Counted from the stretch's first letter, positions 43,926 through 52,764 are shown. The stretch: 64,000 bases of DNA from Sporosarcina sp. JAI121 (GCF_013408665.1 NZ_JACCCL010000001.1:1565136-1629135); one strand, 5' to 3'. The notes: generated by a model from the sequence alone, not told the origin. Numbers and translations: made by a program.

Positions 43926-44786
43926 TTATTCAAAATCATAATCTTGTTTAATTGATACATCTTCACCGCCAAAGAATGTTTTCGCCAATTCAGAGATGGT
44001 TCCATCAGCGTGCATTTCGGCAAGTCCGTCATTTACGTGTTTCAATAGTTCATCATTATTCTTTTTCATAATTATTGCTTGTACATTGGGATGATATTTG
44101 ATGTCAGGATGAATCATGATTTCAAATTCCGGAAAAGCTTCCAACGCTAGCTTTTGCAAATAATAATCATTTAAGATGACATCTGTGCGGCCAATTTCCA
44201 CGTCCCGCAAATACACATCATTTGTGACGTTATCATAAATCACTTCTTCAGCACCATAGTCACGGCCGACTTGCATATAAACGGAAGTCGCGGCTCCCGC
44301 CGCTTTTTTCCCCTTCAAATCTTCAAGTGATTCAATGCCGGAATGATCCGATTTACGAACAATCGCCGTGCCGAATGAATATTTATACGGCTCTGAAAAT
44401 GCAAACTTTTCTTCTCGCTCGGGCGTAATCTCTATATCATTCACTGCTAAATCAACTTCATTACTGTTAAGGGATGTAAGCATTCCATCTAAACCCATCT
44501 CAACAAATCTGATTTTCAAATCTAGACGTTTTCCTAGCTCCCTCATTATTTCAACTTCGTAACCTGTCAATTCTTTGCTTTCGCTGTCATGATAGGAAGC
44601 GGGATAAAGTGTTCCTGAAGTTGCCACAACAAGTTCACCATTCTCCTGAATTTTTTCCCAAGCTGTATTGCTAGTACCGCTCTCATTTTCTTTGCTGCTT
44701 CCCTTACCGCATGCAACCAGTATGCTCATCATTGAAAGAAGTAATAAAAACATGATGATCTTACGATGATGTTTTTCATTTGTCAT
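43926..44786 (-). CDS. amino-acid ABC transporter substrate-binding lipoprotein
   Basis: The 286-residue lipoprotein (lipobox ILVAC, cysteine near residue 26) belongs to the SBP_bac_3 family. Family marks are YHDSESKELTGYEVEIMREL, EMGLDGMLTSLNSNEVD and NDIEITPEREEKFAFSEPY. Closest relatives bind cystine, glutamine or basic amino acids; the ligand cannot be assigned from sequence alone. The ATG follows GGAGAATCTTC. It is first in a two-gene unit with the permease. Confidence 0.93.
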   Translation of the reverse strand: MTNEKHHRKIIMFLLLLSMMSILVACGKGSSKENESGTSNTAWEKIQENGELVVATSGTLYPASYHDSESKELTGYEVEIMRELGKRLDLKIRFVEMGLDGMLTSLNSNEVDLAVNDIEITPEREEKFAFSEPYKYSFGTAIVRKSDHSGIESLEDLKGKKAAGAATSVYMQVGRDYGAEEVIYDNVTNDVYLRDVEIGRTDVILNDYYLQKLALEAFPEFEIMIHPDIKYHPNVQAIIMKKNNDELLKHVNDGLAEMHADGTISELAKTFFGGEDVSIKQDYDFE

Positions 44787-45013
44787 GAAGATTCTCCTTC
44801 TGAAATAGTATTGTACAAATAATTGCCCATTAGAATTATAAGATATTATTACTTCAGTTGTAACCCTTTTGCTTTATAAATATAAAATCGGATGATTGCG
44901 AATTAAATGATCGCCAAATTCACTATTTTAACTACAGATAAAATGAATCATTGTTTGTATTTATAATTGAAAGAAAGACACGCAAAAGCGAATAGCTCTT
45001 GCGAAGCATTCTA

Positions 45014-45153
45014 TTATTTCAACCTCATCTTTCCGACAAGTTCTTCGAGATTTTTTGCCATGTGGCTCGTTTCGGTTGATTGAATAGCACTTCTTTCTCA
45101 ACGACCGCTAATTTTCTTTTATATTTGCCAACCCGCGGCGCTTTAATTGTCAT
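45014..45153 (-). pseudogene. chemoreceptor C-terminal fragment overlapped by a 42-codon frame
   Basis: A short minus-strand frame ending at a TAA (45014-45016) reads SAIQSTETSHMAKNLEELVG and then KMRLK. It looks like the last helix of a methyl-accepting chemotaxis protein, but it begins only about 28 codons upstream, after a stop. Overlapping it in another frame, an ATG at 45153 with GGGGTCGAA before it opens 42 codons (MTIKAPRVGKYKRKLAVVEK at the start) to a TGA at 45025. I read this as a deletion scar: the tail of a lost chemoreceptor gene joined to the front of another. The rest of the 44787-45248 gap shows nothing else. Confidence 0.5.
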
Positions 45154-45248
45154 TTCGACCCCATTTTTATATAGAGAATGTCCCTCTTCTACCTACAGTA
45201 TAATAGAAAAAACTATACGTTTTTCAATAAGTTAAAAGAGGTGTTGAA

Positions 45249-45992
45249 ATGGACATTAACGACTATTTAGCAAGGTTTTACGGACTTCCGTACAAAAAGG
45301 TGTCTTTATCCAATTTAACCGCCTTGCAGCAATTGCATATGCAGCACGTTCCTTTTGAGAATCTCGATGTCATTCGACGGGTACCCATTTATCTAAATTT
45401 ACCCAACTTTTATGAGAAAATCGTAAGTCGTAAACGCGGCGGTTATTGCTATGAATTGAACGGCCTTTTTAAATGGCTATTAACTGAATTGGGGTATGAT
45501 GCACACTTGATAGCAGCTACAGTCCAAAGACCTACTGGCGAATGGGCTAAAGCGGATACACACGCTGCCATTCATGTCCTACTTGAGGAGCCTTACCTTG
45601 TTGACGTCGGATTTGGTGATTCCACTTGCCTTCCCATTCCAATGAATGGCGAAGAACGAACGGATATTAGCGGCACGTATAGAGTTAATCGGCAGAATAA
45701 CCATACATTTGAACTTGAACGGGACGAAGACTCTGGTTCAAGAACTTTATACAGATTTGGTTTAACCCCAAAATCCCTTACCGACTTCCATGAAGGCTGT
45801 GTATTTAACCAAGTAGCAAAAGATTCGACCTTTACTCATTCGGATATTGTCACCCGTGCTACACCATTAGGTCGAGTCACATTAAATAATGAAACAATAA
45901 CTCTAACAGAAAATAATATACGAACAAAAACAGTCCTTTCGGAAGAAGAAAAAATATGCACGCTGTCAGATACGTTTGGTATTCGTCTTTAG
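45249..45992 (+). CDS. nat: arylamine N-acetyltransferase
   Basis: The 247-residue enzyme acetylates arylamines and hydrazines from acetyl-CoA. The catalytic triad is visible: Cys67 in RGGYCYELN, His105 in DTHAAIHV and Asp119 in LVDVGFGDS. The N-terminal FENLDV stretch and overall length fit the family, though it is slightly short of the 270-280 norm at the C-terminus. The ATG follows AAAAGAGGTGTTGAA. It is a single gene with its own terminator. Confidence 0.93.
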   Translation: MDINDYLARFYGLPYKKVSLSNLTALQQLHMQHVPFENLDVIRRVPIYLNLPNFYEKIVSRKRGGYCYELNGLFKWLLTELGYDAHLIAATVQRPTGEWAKADTHAAIHVLLEEPYLVDVGFGDSTCLPIPMNGEERTDISGTYRVNRQNNHTFELERDEDSGSRTLYRFGLTPKSLTDFHEGCVFNQVAKDSTFTHSDIVTRATPLGRVTLNNETITLTENNIRTKTVLSEEEKICTLSDTFGIRL

Positions 45993-46011
45993 TTTCGGGG
46001 AAACATTGAAT

Positions 46012-46057
46012 AGCAGACACTGGGTGTATGCCAATGGCAGTTCAGCGTCTGCTTTTT
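46012..46057 (+). terminator. nat terminator
   Basis: AGCAGACACTG pairs with CAGCGTCTGCT (one mismatch) and is followed by TTTTT. Confidence 0.8.
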
Positions 46058-46068
46058 CGATTATGTAC

Positions 46069-46827
46069 TTATGTTTTTTCCTCATCTAAGGAAGCAAACT
46101 CAAATTCGTTTATGGCGTTATGATAATGATTGAAAAGTTCCGGGTACGTTTGCAACTCACTTTTGCCCTTGTCATTAATCATGTAGATCCCTCTTCGGAT
46201 TCTTTCAAACCACCCATAATAGTTTTTATTCAGAATCGTTAAGGTTCTTTCACCTGTTCCCATCTTCCGAAGGGATTTAGGTGACAGTGGACCCGAATGC
46301 AAAAGGCAGCAGGCGATATGAATACAGTTTTCTTTATAGGCAGTCATAATTTTGGTCTGACGGCTTCCTCCAGTGTTAAAATCCGCTAATCTGCCTTCCA
46401 TTTCAGCAAACATAGCTCTCCTTTTTATCTTGCTGCGCTGCATACTTCTCTTTCGGTCGAACGATGCCGGGTGAAATACAATTTCCACATTCGCATCGTC
46501 ATCCAGAAACGAAACAATGATAAGACCTAATTCCATTCTTCTCACCAGATGACATAGATCCTTCCACTTTTTTGAACGGAAACTGAGTTTTGGTTTAGGA
46601 ATGGCCACATAGACTTGATTTGTCAGCCTCTGTCTTTTAGCTGCTTGCACCAATAAATCGATATTCAACGTCAGTTTCAACTCAATGAGTATCAGTTCCT
46701 CTTCTTTCACAGCCGCAACATCACATTCTTTCACTTCTCCGTAGACATCGTATCCTTGGAGCGTAAAATACTCTTTTATTGGTTTGTATAAATCAACTTC
46801 ATATTTTTTAAATTTTTTGTCCGACAT
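46069..46827 (-). CDS. DUF2161 family protein with PD-(D/E)XK nuclease-like fold
   Basis: The 252-residue protein starts with a helix followed by the pattern EVKECDVAAVKEEELILIELKL. Its Asp and the E-L-K triad resemble the D...(D/E)XK active site of the restriction-like nuclease fold. A basic middle region (KRSMQRSKIKRRA) and a winged-helix-like C-terminus (SLRKMGTGERTLTILNKNYYG) follow. The family is labelled a predicted phosphodiesterase; substrate and role are unknown. The ATG at 46827 follows AATGAGGTGAAGTTCAGGT. It is isolated and carries no phage or restriction partner. Confidence 0.8.
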   Translation of the reverse strand: MSDKKFKKYEVDLYKPIKEYFTLQGYDVYGEVKECDVAAVKEEELILIELKLTLNIDLLVQAAKRQRLTNQVYVAIPKPKLSFRSKKWKDLCHLVRRMELGLIIVSFLDDDANVEIVFHPASFDRKRSMQRSKIKRRAMFAEMEGRLADFNTGGSRQTKIMTAYKENCIHIACCLLHSGPLSPKSLRKMGTGERTLTILNKNYYGWFERIRRGIYMINDKGKSELQTYPELFNHYHNAINEFEFASLDEEKT

Positions 46828-47103
46828 ACCTGAACTTCACCTCATTAAAATGGTATACGTAAATGATAGAAACTGCCATCGAAACAGATTAATCTATTCC
46901 AGTAATCCTTAAAGGAGAAGTGATAACGTACAGTGCGCTTCGCATTACCGTCCATGAAAAAGCATTGAATCTACTATGTGCTTGTAATAAAGCGGCTCTC
47001 CTTCAAAATTCTCGAATAATTAAGAGAACTCGTATACTTTTCACAGTATTGCATGTTATCATAGAAAAACGATCATATTAAAATGGAGGGTGCTGGTATT
47101 ACA
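46828..47103. other. ilvA upstream region
   Basis: This divergent gap between the DUF2161 gene and ilvA should hold both promoters. An AT-rich segment with TATCAT at 47057-47062 is a possible -10 for ilvA. I see no T-box (no specifier stem or T-box bulge). A 53-codon GTG frame (46920-47081) has a ribosome site that is too close and lacks codon bias, so it is not called a gene. Confidence 0.35.
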
Positions 47104-48372
47104 ATGAGCTTAACGAAGACTGAACCAACTGGAATTCAAGTCGAGGATATACTGATTGCCAATCAATTATTAAAAGACATAGTTGTACATACCCCTCTGC
47201 AAAAGAATGAACGGCTATCCGAAAAATATGAATGTCGTATTTATGTTAAGAGAGAAGATTTACAACATGTTCGTTCATTTAAATTACGGGGTGCCTATTA
47301 TAAAATTAAGACGATTGAAGCAGTTGCGCTTGAACAAGGAGTTGTCTGTGCCAGTGCGGGAAATCATGCCCAAGGCGTTGCTTACGCATGTGCCCAACTT
47401 GGTATTTACGCGAAAATATTCATGCCGCAGACGACACCGAAACAAAAGATTAACCAAGTGAGAATGTTTGGTCGAAACTATGTAGAAATTATTTTGGCAG
47501 GTGATACGTTCGATGAGTCCTCGAACAAAGCCGCGGAATGCGCTTCTGCTGAAAACAGAGTGTTCATCCATCCTTTTGATGATTATGATATCATCGCAGG
47601 CCAAGGTACGGTCGCAGTGGAGGTTATGAATGACATTGAAGAACCGATTGATTTTGTTTTCGCCAGTATCGGCGGCGGCGGACTCGCTTCCGGTTTAAGT
47701 ACTTACATTAAAAACGTATCTCCGCAGACACAAATGATTGGCGTGGAACCTGAAGGTGCGGCTAGTATGAAAGCAGCCCTAACGAATAATGTAGTGACAA
47801 CATTGGATAAAATCGATAAGTTTGTAGATGGTGCGGCGGTGCAAACTGCTGGACAGCATACTTTTGAAGTTTGCCGCAAATATCTGGATAATATTGTAAT
47901 CGTACCAGAGGGTAAAGTGTGCACTTCGATTCTTGAATTATACAATGAACATGCAATCATTGTAGAACCTGCAGGCGCGTTACCGATCGCCGCCTTAGAT
48001 TTTTATAAGGATGAAATAAAAGGCAAGTCTGTTATCTGTGTAATAAGCGGTGGAAATAACGATATCGGTCGAATGCAGGAAATCAAAGAGAAATCTTTGT
48101 TATATGAGGGTCTCCTTTATTACTTCATTGTCAATTTCCCTCAGCGCTCAGGGGCGTTACGCCAATTTCTGGATGAGGTACTTGGACCTGATGACGATAT
48201 TACTACATTTGAATATACGAAGAAAAACAACAAGGAAAGCGGTCCCGGACTAGTCGGCATTGAGCTGAAGAAAAAATCGGATTATGAGGGACTTATTCAA
48301 CGGATGCATCATTGCGGCTTTTCATTTAAAGAAGTTAACAAGGATAGTACATTATTCGATTTACTTATCTAA
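47104..48372 (+). CDS. ilvA: threonine ammonia-lyase, biosynthetic
   Basis: IlvA deaminates threonine to 2-oxobutyrate, the first committed step to isoleucine. The 422-residue protein has the PLP lysine in VRSFKLRGAYY (Lys60), SAGNHAQGVA, the phosphate-binding SIGGGGLASG, and SGGNNDIGRM near the end of the catalytic domain. A C-terminal ACT-like regulatory domain follows (about 330-422, IVNFPQRSGALRQFLDEVLG). The ATG at 47104 gives the length of the B. subtilis enzyme. The GGAGGG site is about 13 bp away, longer than usual, so an alternative start at 47083 is possible. No other ilv genes are nearby. Confidence 0.95.
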   Translation: MSLTKTEPTGIQVEDILIANQLLKDIVVHTPLQKNERLSEKYECRIYVKREDLQHVRSFKLRGAYYKIKTIEAVALEQGVVCASAGNHAQGVAYACAQLGIYAKIFMPQTTPKQKINQVRMFGRNYVEIILAGDTFDESSNKAAECASAENRVFIHPFDDYDIIAGQGTVAVEVMNDIEEPIDFVFASIGGGGLASGLSTYIKNVSPQTQMIGVEPEGAASMKAALTNNVVTTLDKIDKFVDGAAVQTAGQHTFEVCRKYLDNIVIVPEGKVCTSILELYNEHAIIVEPAGALPIAALDFYKDEIKGKSVICVISGGNNDIGRMQEIKEKSLLYEGLLYYFIVNFPQRSGALRQFLDEVLGPDDDITTFEYTKKNNKESGPGLVGIELKKKSDYEGLIQRMHHCGFSFKEVNKDSTLFDLLI

Positions 48373-48390
48373 ATGGGATTTCCAACATAT

Positions 48391-48434
48391 AAAAAATCTT
48401 GCTTAAGGCGATTAAACCATAAGCAAGATTTTTC
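48391..48434. terminator. bidirectional terminator between ilvA and ypfJ
   Basis: AAAAATCTTGCTTA pairs with TAAGCAAGATTTTT, giving A/T tails on both strands. It lies between convergent genes. Confidence 0.88.
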
Positions 48435-48460
48435 TTTTAAGCAAAGATACCTTTATCATT

Positions 48461-49309
48461 TCACAGCCCGCTTGCATTAAATGTATCTCCTCCTTCAATG
48501 GTTCCGTTTTCGAAACCTTTTGTAAACCAACGCTTCCTTTGCTCTGATGTTCCATGTGTAAAACTATCCGGTACAACATAGCCTTGAGCTTTTTTTTGAA
48601 TTTGGTCATCACCTACAGCACTAGCTGCCGTCATAGCTTCCTCAATATCGCCCGATTCTAGATAATTCATATCCGCCTGATGATTTGCCCAAACACCTGC
48701 AAAATAATCAGCCTGTAATTCCATTCGCACCGAATACTTATTGAACTCCTCTTTGCTCAATTTTGAACGAAGTGCGTTCACTTGCTCGCTGATTCCCAAC
48801 AGAGTCTGTACGTGGTGACCCACTTCGTGCGCAATTACATAGGCCATTGCGAAATCACCAGGAGCTTGAAATTTGTCTTGAAGTTCTTGATAAAAACTTA
48901 AATCGATGTAGAGTTTTTGATCACCCGGACAATAAAATGGTCCGACTGATGCCCCAGCCGCCCCGCACGCGGATTGAACGCTATCTGTGTATAGGACAAG
49001 GGTTGGCTCTACATACTCCAAGCCTTGTTCGCGAAATAACTTTGTCCACACAACTTCGGTATCCGCTAATACGACGGATACAAATTCTGCGAGTTCCTTT
49101 TCCTCCGCTGTTTCTTCGTAAGGAACAGACGTTCCTTGATTCGTAGTTTGTGCGCCATTCAAAATTTCTCCAGGGTCACCGCCCAAAAAAGTGAAGATAA
49201 GTAATAGAATTATACCGCCAATGCCGCCTCCAGCTAATGCTACGCCGCCTTTTCCCCTACCTCTCCGGTCTTCAACGTTCGCACTTCCTTTTCTGCCTTT
49301 CCATTCCAT
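48461..49309 (-). CDS. ypfJ: neutral zinc metallopeptidase, YpfJ family
   Basis: The 282-residue protein has a short basic cytoplasmic tail, one membrane segment (about residues 22-43) and an extracytoplasmic zinc-protease domain. The HExxH motif lies in AYVIAHEVGHHVQ (His161-His165). QADYFAGVWANH downstream provides the third ligand region, and two cysteines (SACGAAGASVGPFYCPGD) probably form a disulfide. The physiological substrate is unknown. The ATG at 49309 follows GGGAGGAAATAGA; a TTG five codons upstream overlaps that site. Confidence 0.9.
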   Translation of the reverse strand: MEWKGRKGSANVEDRRGRGKGGVALAGGGIGGIILLLIFTFLGGDPGEILNGAQTTNQGTSVPYEETAEEKELAEFVSVVLADTEVVWTKLFREQGLEYVEPTLVLYTDSVQSACGAAGASVGPFYCPGDQKLYIDLSFYQELQDKFQAPGDFAMAYVIAHEVGHHVQTLLGISEQVNALRSKLSKEEFNKYSVRMELQADYFAGVWANHQADMNYLESGDIEEAMTAASAVGDDQIQKKAQGYVVPDSFTHGTSEQRKRWFTKGFENGTIEGGDTFNASGL

Positions 49310-49442
49310 TCTATTTCCTCCCAACTTTTGATTGAAGCAATTGATTACACAGAATGTACCTATGTATTCCTTGCTATACCCAAAATTAGAGGATAATAAT
49401 TCTTCTTTTTTGATACCATTTCAGTTGTGGAATTTTACCATT

Positions 49443-49473
49443 TAAAAAAAGCATCAAGAATTGCCCGATGCTT
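49443..49473 (-). terminator. mscS-family gene terminator
   Basis: On the minus strand AAGCATC pairs with GATGCTT and is followed by TTTTTT. It lies about 60 bp past the channel gene stop. Confidence 0.85.
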
Positions 49474-49533
49474 GGTGTTTCTAATACATTCCTAGTTTTG
49501 AACAGGGCGATAACCCCCACTAAACAAAAGTGT

Positions 49534-50406
49534 TCAATACCCTTTATTAATCAATTGCTCTGCCATTTTCACATTATTGTCAAAGAGTTTCTGGGCTAAA
49601 ATTTCTTTTGCCTCCAAAGAAGCCACTAAATAATCAGTATCATTAACGGTAGCGACAATTGTAAACTTATAACCAAATGGACTCGTATCAAGGGAATGTA
49701 AACCATATACTTTATACATCTCCACGTATTCATCAGTTTGCTTATCGACTTTTAAATAGGATAATTGTTTCTTGTTCAAGTCGTCACAGACTTCTTGCAA
49801 TAACACTCTAACAATACCCGGGTCTTGATTGAATGAAACGATAAGGCTTTCAAAAATCCTTCTTTTTTCAACAGAACCATTTACCATTTTCCTGATTTCC
49901 CCATTGGAAATAGTCAATAACTTTCCGTTAATCAATCGAATCTTGACAATCCTGAACCCTAGTTCCTCAACTGTTCCACCTTCGAGTTCCCCGTTGACGT
50001 TAATAAAATCTCCGCGTTTGATTGTACCTTCAAATATTATGAAAACGCCGCTTATAAGATCATTGATCAATTTCTGGGCACCGAAACCGATAACGGCCGC
50101 GATAATTCCTCCGGCAACAATAACTTCTTTCAAATCGCCCACGAACGGCTTAATAGCTGCGATTATAATAATGATGGCCAAAATATACCTGGATGTGTTT
50201 TTGGTTACACTTTCAATAGTTTCTTTCTTCTTCTCTTCTAATAGACTTGTTCGTTTGAATAGTTGCTGCATAAGCTTCCTGAAGACAACTATGAGCAAAT
50301 ACGCGGAAATAATCGTTAACATCAATGAAAATAGATACGATTTAACGGGTGTAAAATCAATGTCAAAAAAGTGTTTTATAGAATTTATAAACTCATTCAT
50401 TTTCAT
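49534..50406 (-). CDS. MscS family mechanosensitive channel
   Basis: The 290-residue protein has three N-terminal membrane segments. The last (about residues 100-130) is the Gly/Ala-rich pore helix VIVAGGIIAAVIGFGAQKLIND. It is followed by the MscS beta domain, FEGTIKRGDFINVNGELEGG with EELGFRIVKIR, and a mixed C-terminal domain. The channel releases osmolytes on hypo-osmotic shock. It most resembles the YkuT/YhdY type of small MscS. AGGAATTTG precedes the ATG at 50406; a second ATG two codons later is possible. Confidence 0.92.
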   Translation of the reverse strand: MKMNEFINSIKHFFDIDFTPVKSYLFSLMLTIISAYLLIVVFRKLMQQLFKRTSLLEEKKKETIESVTKNTSRYILAIIIIIAAIKPFVGDLKEVIVAGGIIAAVIGFGAQKLINDLISGVFIIFEGTIKRGDFINVNGELEGGTVEELGFRIVKIRLINGKLLTISNGEIRKMVNGSVEKRRIFESLIVSFNQDPGIVRVLLQEVCDDLNKKQLSYLKVDKQTDEYVEMYKVYGLHSLDTSPFGYKFTIVATVNDTDYLVASLEAKEILAQKLFDNNVKMAEQLINKGY

Positions 50407-50644
50407 CAAATTCCTATTCTGTATTCACTAGATTTTTTACTCTTTAAGTTTATCATACTATACAATAATTATAATCTTTCTTTCTCATTGAAAAGTGCCC
50501 TTGGAATGAATTCCCGGGGAAGTCGCAAAAAAATCCCCGCTAGAAATATAGAGATGACTCGTATAACACGAAAACACTGACTTTTCCGTGAACAATAGGT
50601 AGAATAGAAAGCGTAATTAAAATATATAATTGGGGGAAAAAGAT

Positions 50645-51667
50645 ATGTCCATCACCTTTACAGCAAAAGAGGAGTTCTTCACGTTTCACGACCCGATGCA
50701 AGAAGGGAAATTAATTGATCGGAAAACCGAAATCCGAATGGATCCGCTGACCGGCGAAACATCTCGGATCATATTTGACCCAGGCTCACCATTCATTCCA
50801 ACTGACTATTCGAGGCTTGCTGAAGAAACAGCAGGTAGCAAATGTCCATTCTGTCCTGAAAACGTGCTATCCTTTACACCTAGATTCCCGAATGATTTAA
50901 TCGAGGGTGGACGGATCAATCAAAACGAAGCTGTCGTTTTCCCAAATCTATTTCCTTACAGCAAACACAATGCTGTCGTCCGGATGTGCAATCAGCACTA
51001 CGTCAAACCTAATGAATTTACAGCGCCCTTGATTGCCAATTCCTTTTCGGCTGCACATGATTATCTAAAAAGAGTCATTGCTCAAGACCAGCAAACGGCA
51101 TATTCATCCATAAATTGGAACTACTTGCCACCTTCTGGAGGAAGTATTCTACATCCTCATATTCATGTTTTAGCTTCAGAACTTCCTACAAACTATCAAC
51201 TAACAGCTTTGGCGGGCAGTGCGCAATTTTATGAGGAAACAGATAGCAATTATTATGATGGATTGATCAAGAGCGAACGTGAAATAGATGAGCGTTTCAT
51301 CGGAACTGTAGGATCAATTGACTGGGTACATGCCTTTGCGCCTAAAAGTCATACTGATTTTATGGGGATATTCGAAGCTTCGTCCCTGGACGAATTAGAC
51401 GATACTAGTTGGAATGATCTTGCGAAAAGCCTCATACAATATTTCCGTTATTTTAAAACAATCGGGATTACGAGTTTCAATCTTGCCCTATTTATCCCCG
51501 TTACCAAGAACGCGACTGAACGTGTCCATGTCCGGCTCGTTCCACGGCTGACAATCGGAGCACTACAAACAAGTGATATGAACGTTTTCAACTTCTTGCA
51601 TGGTGAACCGCTTTGCATGAAGGTGCCTGAACAAACCACAAAAGAAGTAGCAGTTTTTTTTGAGTAA
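50645..51667 (+). CDS. HIT-superfamily, GalT-like nucleotidylyltransferase
   Basis: The 340-residue protein has a GalT-like layout: an N-terminal CPFCPENV zinc-type CxxC motif (about residue 80), a central SGGSILHPHIHVLA with the His-x-His-x-His-type active site (about 180-190), and a C-terminal half repeating the HIT fold. GalT enzymes move UMP between hexose phosphates through a His adduct. The rest of the Leloir pathway is absent here and the sequence is divergent, so the substrate is uncertain and an ApaH/ATP-adenylyltransferase-like role is possible. The ATG at 50645 follows GGGGGAAAAAGAT. Confidence 0.75.
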   Translation: MSITFTAKEEFFTFHDPMQEGKLIDRKTEIRMDPLTGETSRIIFDPGSPFIPTDYSRLAEETAGSKCPFCPENVLSFTPRFPNDLIEGGRINQNEAVVFPNLFPYSKHNAVVRMCNQHYVKPNEFTAPLIANSFSAAHDYLKRVIAQDQQTAYSSINWNYLPPSGGSILHPHIHVLASELPTNYQLTALAGSAQFYEETDSNYYDGLIKSEREIDERFIGTVGSIDWVHAFAPKSHTDFMGIFEASSLDELDDTSWNDLAKSLIQYFRYFKTIGITSFNLALFIPVTKNATERVHVRLVPRLTIGALQTSDMNVFNFLHGEPLCMKVPEQTTKEVAVFFE

Positions 51668-51672
51668 TAAAT

Positions 51673-51722
51673 AAGTGCCAGGTTTTGAAACGATTCGAAA
51701 TCGTTTCATTACCTGGCACTTT
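51673..51722. terminator. long palindromic terminator between the GalT-like gene and phaP
   Basis: AAGTGCCAGGT pairs with ACCTGGCACTT, and an inner TGAAACGATT pairs with AATCGTTTCA, giving nearly 24 paired bases. It lies between convergent genes. The GTGCCAGG...CCTGGCAC arms recur in many Bacillales genomes as dispersed hairpins, from memory. Confidence 0.88.
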
Positions 51723-51726
51723 CCTT

Positions 51727-52212
51727 TTAAACTGTCGTTACTAATACACTACGTATTTGTTTCATTTGATCGGTGACTTCTACAATTTTTTGCAATACTT
51801 CATTACGGCTTTGTTGTTGTTTTTTTACCACCTCTTTGCCGATCGTTTCAAATTGCTCTTGAGATGTAGATAAAAAATCCGCCATGGCATAACCTGAGGT
51901 CCATGGAGAAATTTGTGCTTTGTCACTTAATCCTTCTATCGTCTCAATCCAGCCGGAGATCGGTTGTAGCTGTTCAAACTCAGTAAAACGTTCTTTCCAT
52001 TCTTGCGTCATTTGTTTGGACTGCCTCTCCATATTTCTCAATGTATCACGTGTTGAATCGAGAAGCTCCCTTTGATAACCATATATTTGTAGCGATTTTT
52101 CTTCTAGTTCATTTTGAATTCCTGATACCATTTTGATACTATTTAACCAGCCATCCCAAATTAGATCTACCCCATTACTCGTTTGTGTGCTTTCCCCAAT
52201 TTTCTTCACCAT
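51727..52212 (-). CDS. phaP: PHA granule-associated phasin
   Basis: PhaP coats polyhydroxyalkanoate granules and controls their size. The 161-residue protein is almost wholly helical with heptad-like hydrophobics (LRNMERQSKQMTQEWKERF, VVKKQQQSRNEVLQKIVEV) and no membrane segment, as in the B. megaterium phasin. The ATG at 52212 follows AGGAGGAATTAAGA. A longer frame from 52320 would overlap phaQ. It follows phaQ on the same strand and lies opposite the phaRBC operon, the usual Bacillus arrangement. Confidence 0.9.
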   Translation of the reverse strand: MVKKIGESTQTSNGVDLIWDGWLNSIKMVSGIQNELEEKSLQIYGYQRELLDSTRDTLRNMERQSKQMTQEWKERFTEFEQLQPISGWIETIEGLSDKAQISPWTSGYAMADFLSTSQEQFETIGKEVVKKQQQSRNEVLQKIVEVTDQMKQIRSVLVTTV

Positions 52213-52297
52213 TCTTAATTCCTCCTTTGAAATGTACCCATTTTTCATGCATGGATTTATAATAAATGCAAAATACTTCTTGCATTGTACCCTGATG

Positions 52298-52717
52298 TCA
52301 GTCGCGTTCATTGTCCTCATCCTTCAAATTGGAAGGTGTTTGAAAAGGTACGAAAAACGGATTATACAAATTGAAAAACTGTTCCAACATTTTTTGATAA
52401 TGACCAAGCGAACCTGCCCATAACTCAAGGTACTCTTCCCCTACCCCTGTAATCGAATAAATTCTCTTTGCCGGTCCACCCGACGTAGTGTCCCAAACGG
52501 ATGTGACCAGCTCGTCTTTTTCAAGTTGCCTCAGTATCCTATAAAAGTTTCCTTGATCCACTGATTGAATACCGAATTGCGTGATTTTCTCCATCAATTC
52601 ATACCCATGTGAATTCCATTCGCGCAGGTGCAAAAGCATAATCGGGATCAAGAAGTTTTTCGGGGTGCCTAAATTGAGGCTTTTCACTTTATTTGTTTCT
52701 TCACCCTTTAACGCCAT
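52298..52717 (-). CDS. phaQ: PHB-responsive PadR-family repressor
   Basis: PhaQ represses phaP and its own gene and responds to PHA polymer. The 139-residue protein has a PadR-type winged helix (about residues 18-95), with NSHGYELMEKIT, NFYRILRQLEKDELV and the wing SGGPAKRIYSIT. A C-terminal helical dimerisation part follows. The ATG follows GGCGGTGATAAATA. It is divergent from phaR. The gap between them holds two palindromes that could be operators. Confidence 0.92.
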   Translation of the reverse strand: MALKGEETNKVKSLNLGTPKNFLIPIMLLHLREWNSHGYELMEKITQFGIQSVDQGNFYRILRQLEKDELVTSVWDTTSGGPAKRIYSITGVGEEYLELWAGSLGHYQKMLEQFFNLYNPFFVPFQTPSNLKDEDNERD

Positions 52718-52736
52718 TATTTATCACCGCCTAAAA

Positions 52737-52764
52737 TGTAAAATACTTATATATGTAATTTACA
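52737..52764. promoter_or_regulatory. operator-like inverted repeat upstream of phaQ
   Basis: TGTAAAATAC and GTAATTTACA form an imperfect inverted repeat (one mismatch) with an 8-bp AT spacer. It lies 20 bp upstream of the phaQ start, which fits an autoregulatory PadR site. Binding is inferred. Confidence 0.45.

Noticed and set aside
47007-47021. CodY-like box before ilvA
   Set aside because: AATTCTCGAATAATT has four mismatches to the 15-bp CodY consensus; such matches are common by chance in AT-rich DNA.
46920-47081. 53-codon GTG frame just before ilvA, a possible leader peptide
   Set aside because: The ribosome site is only 2 bp from the GTG, there is no run of Ile/Leu/Val codons and no alternative hairpins were seen.
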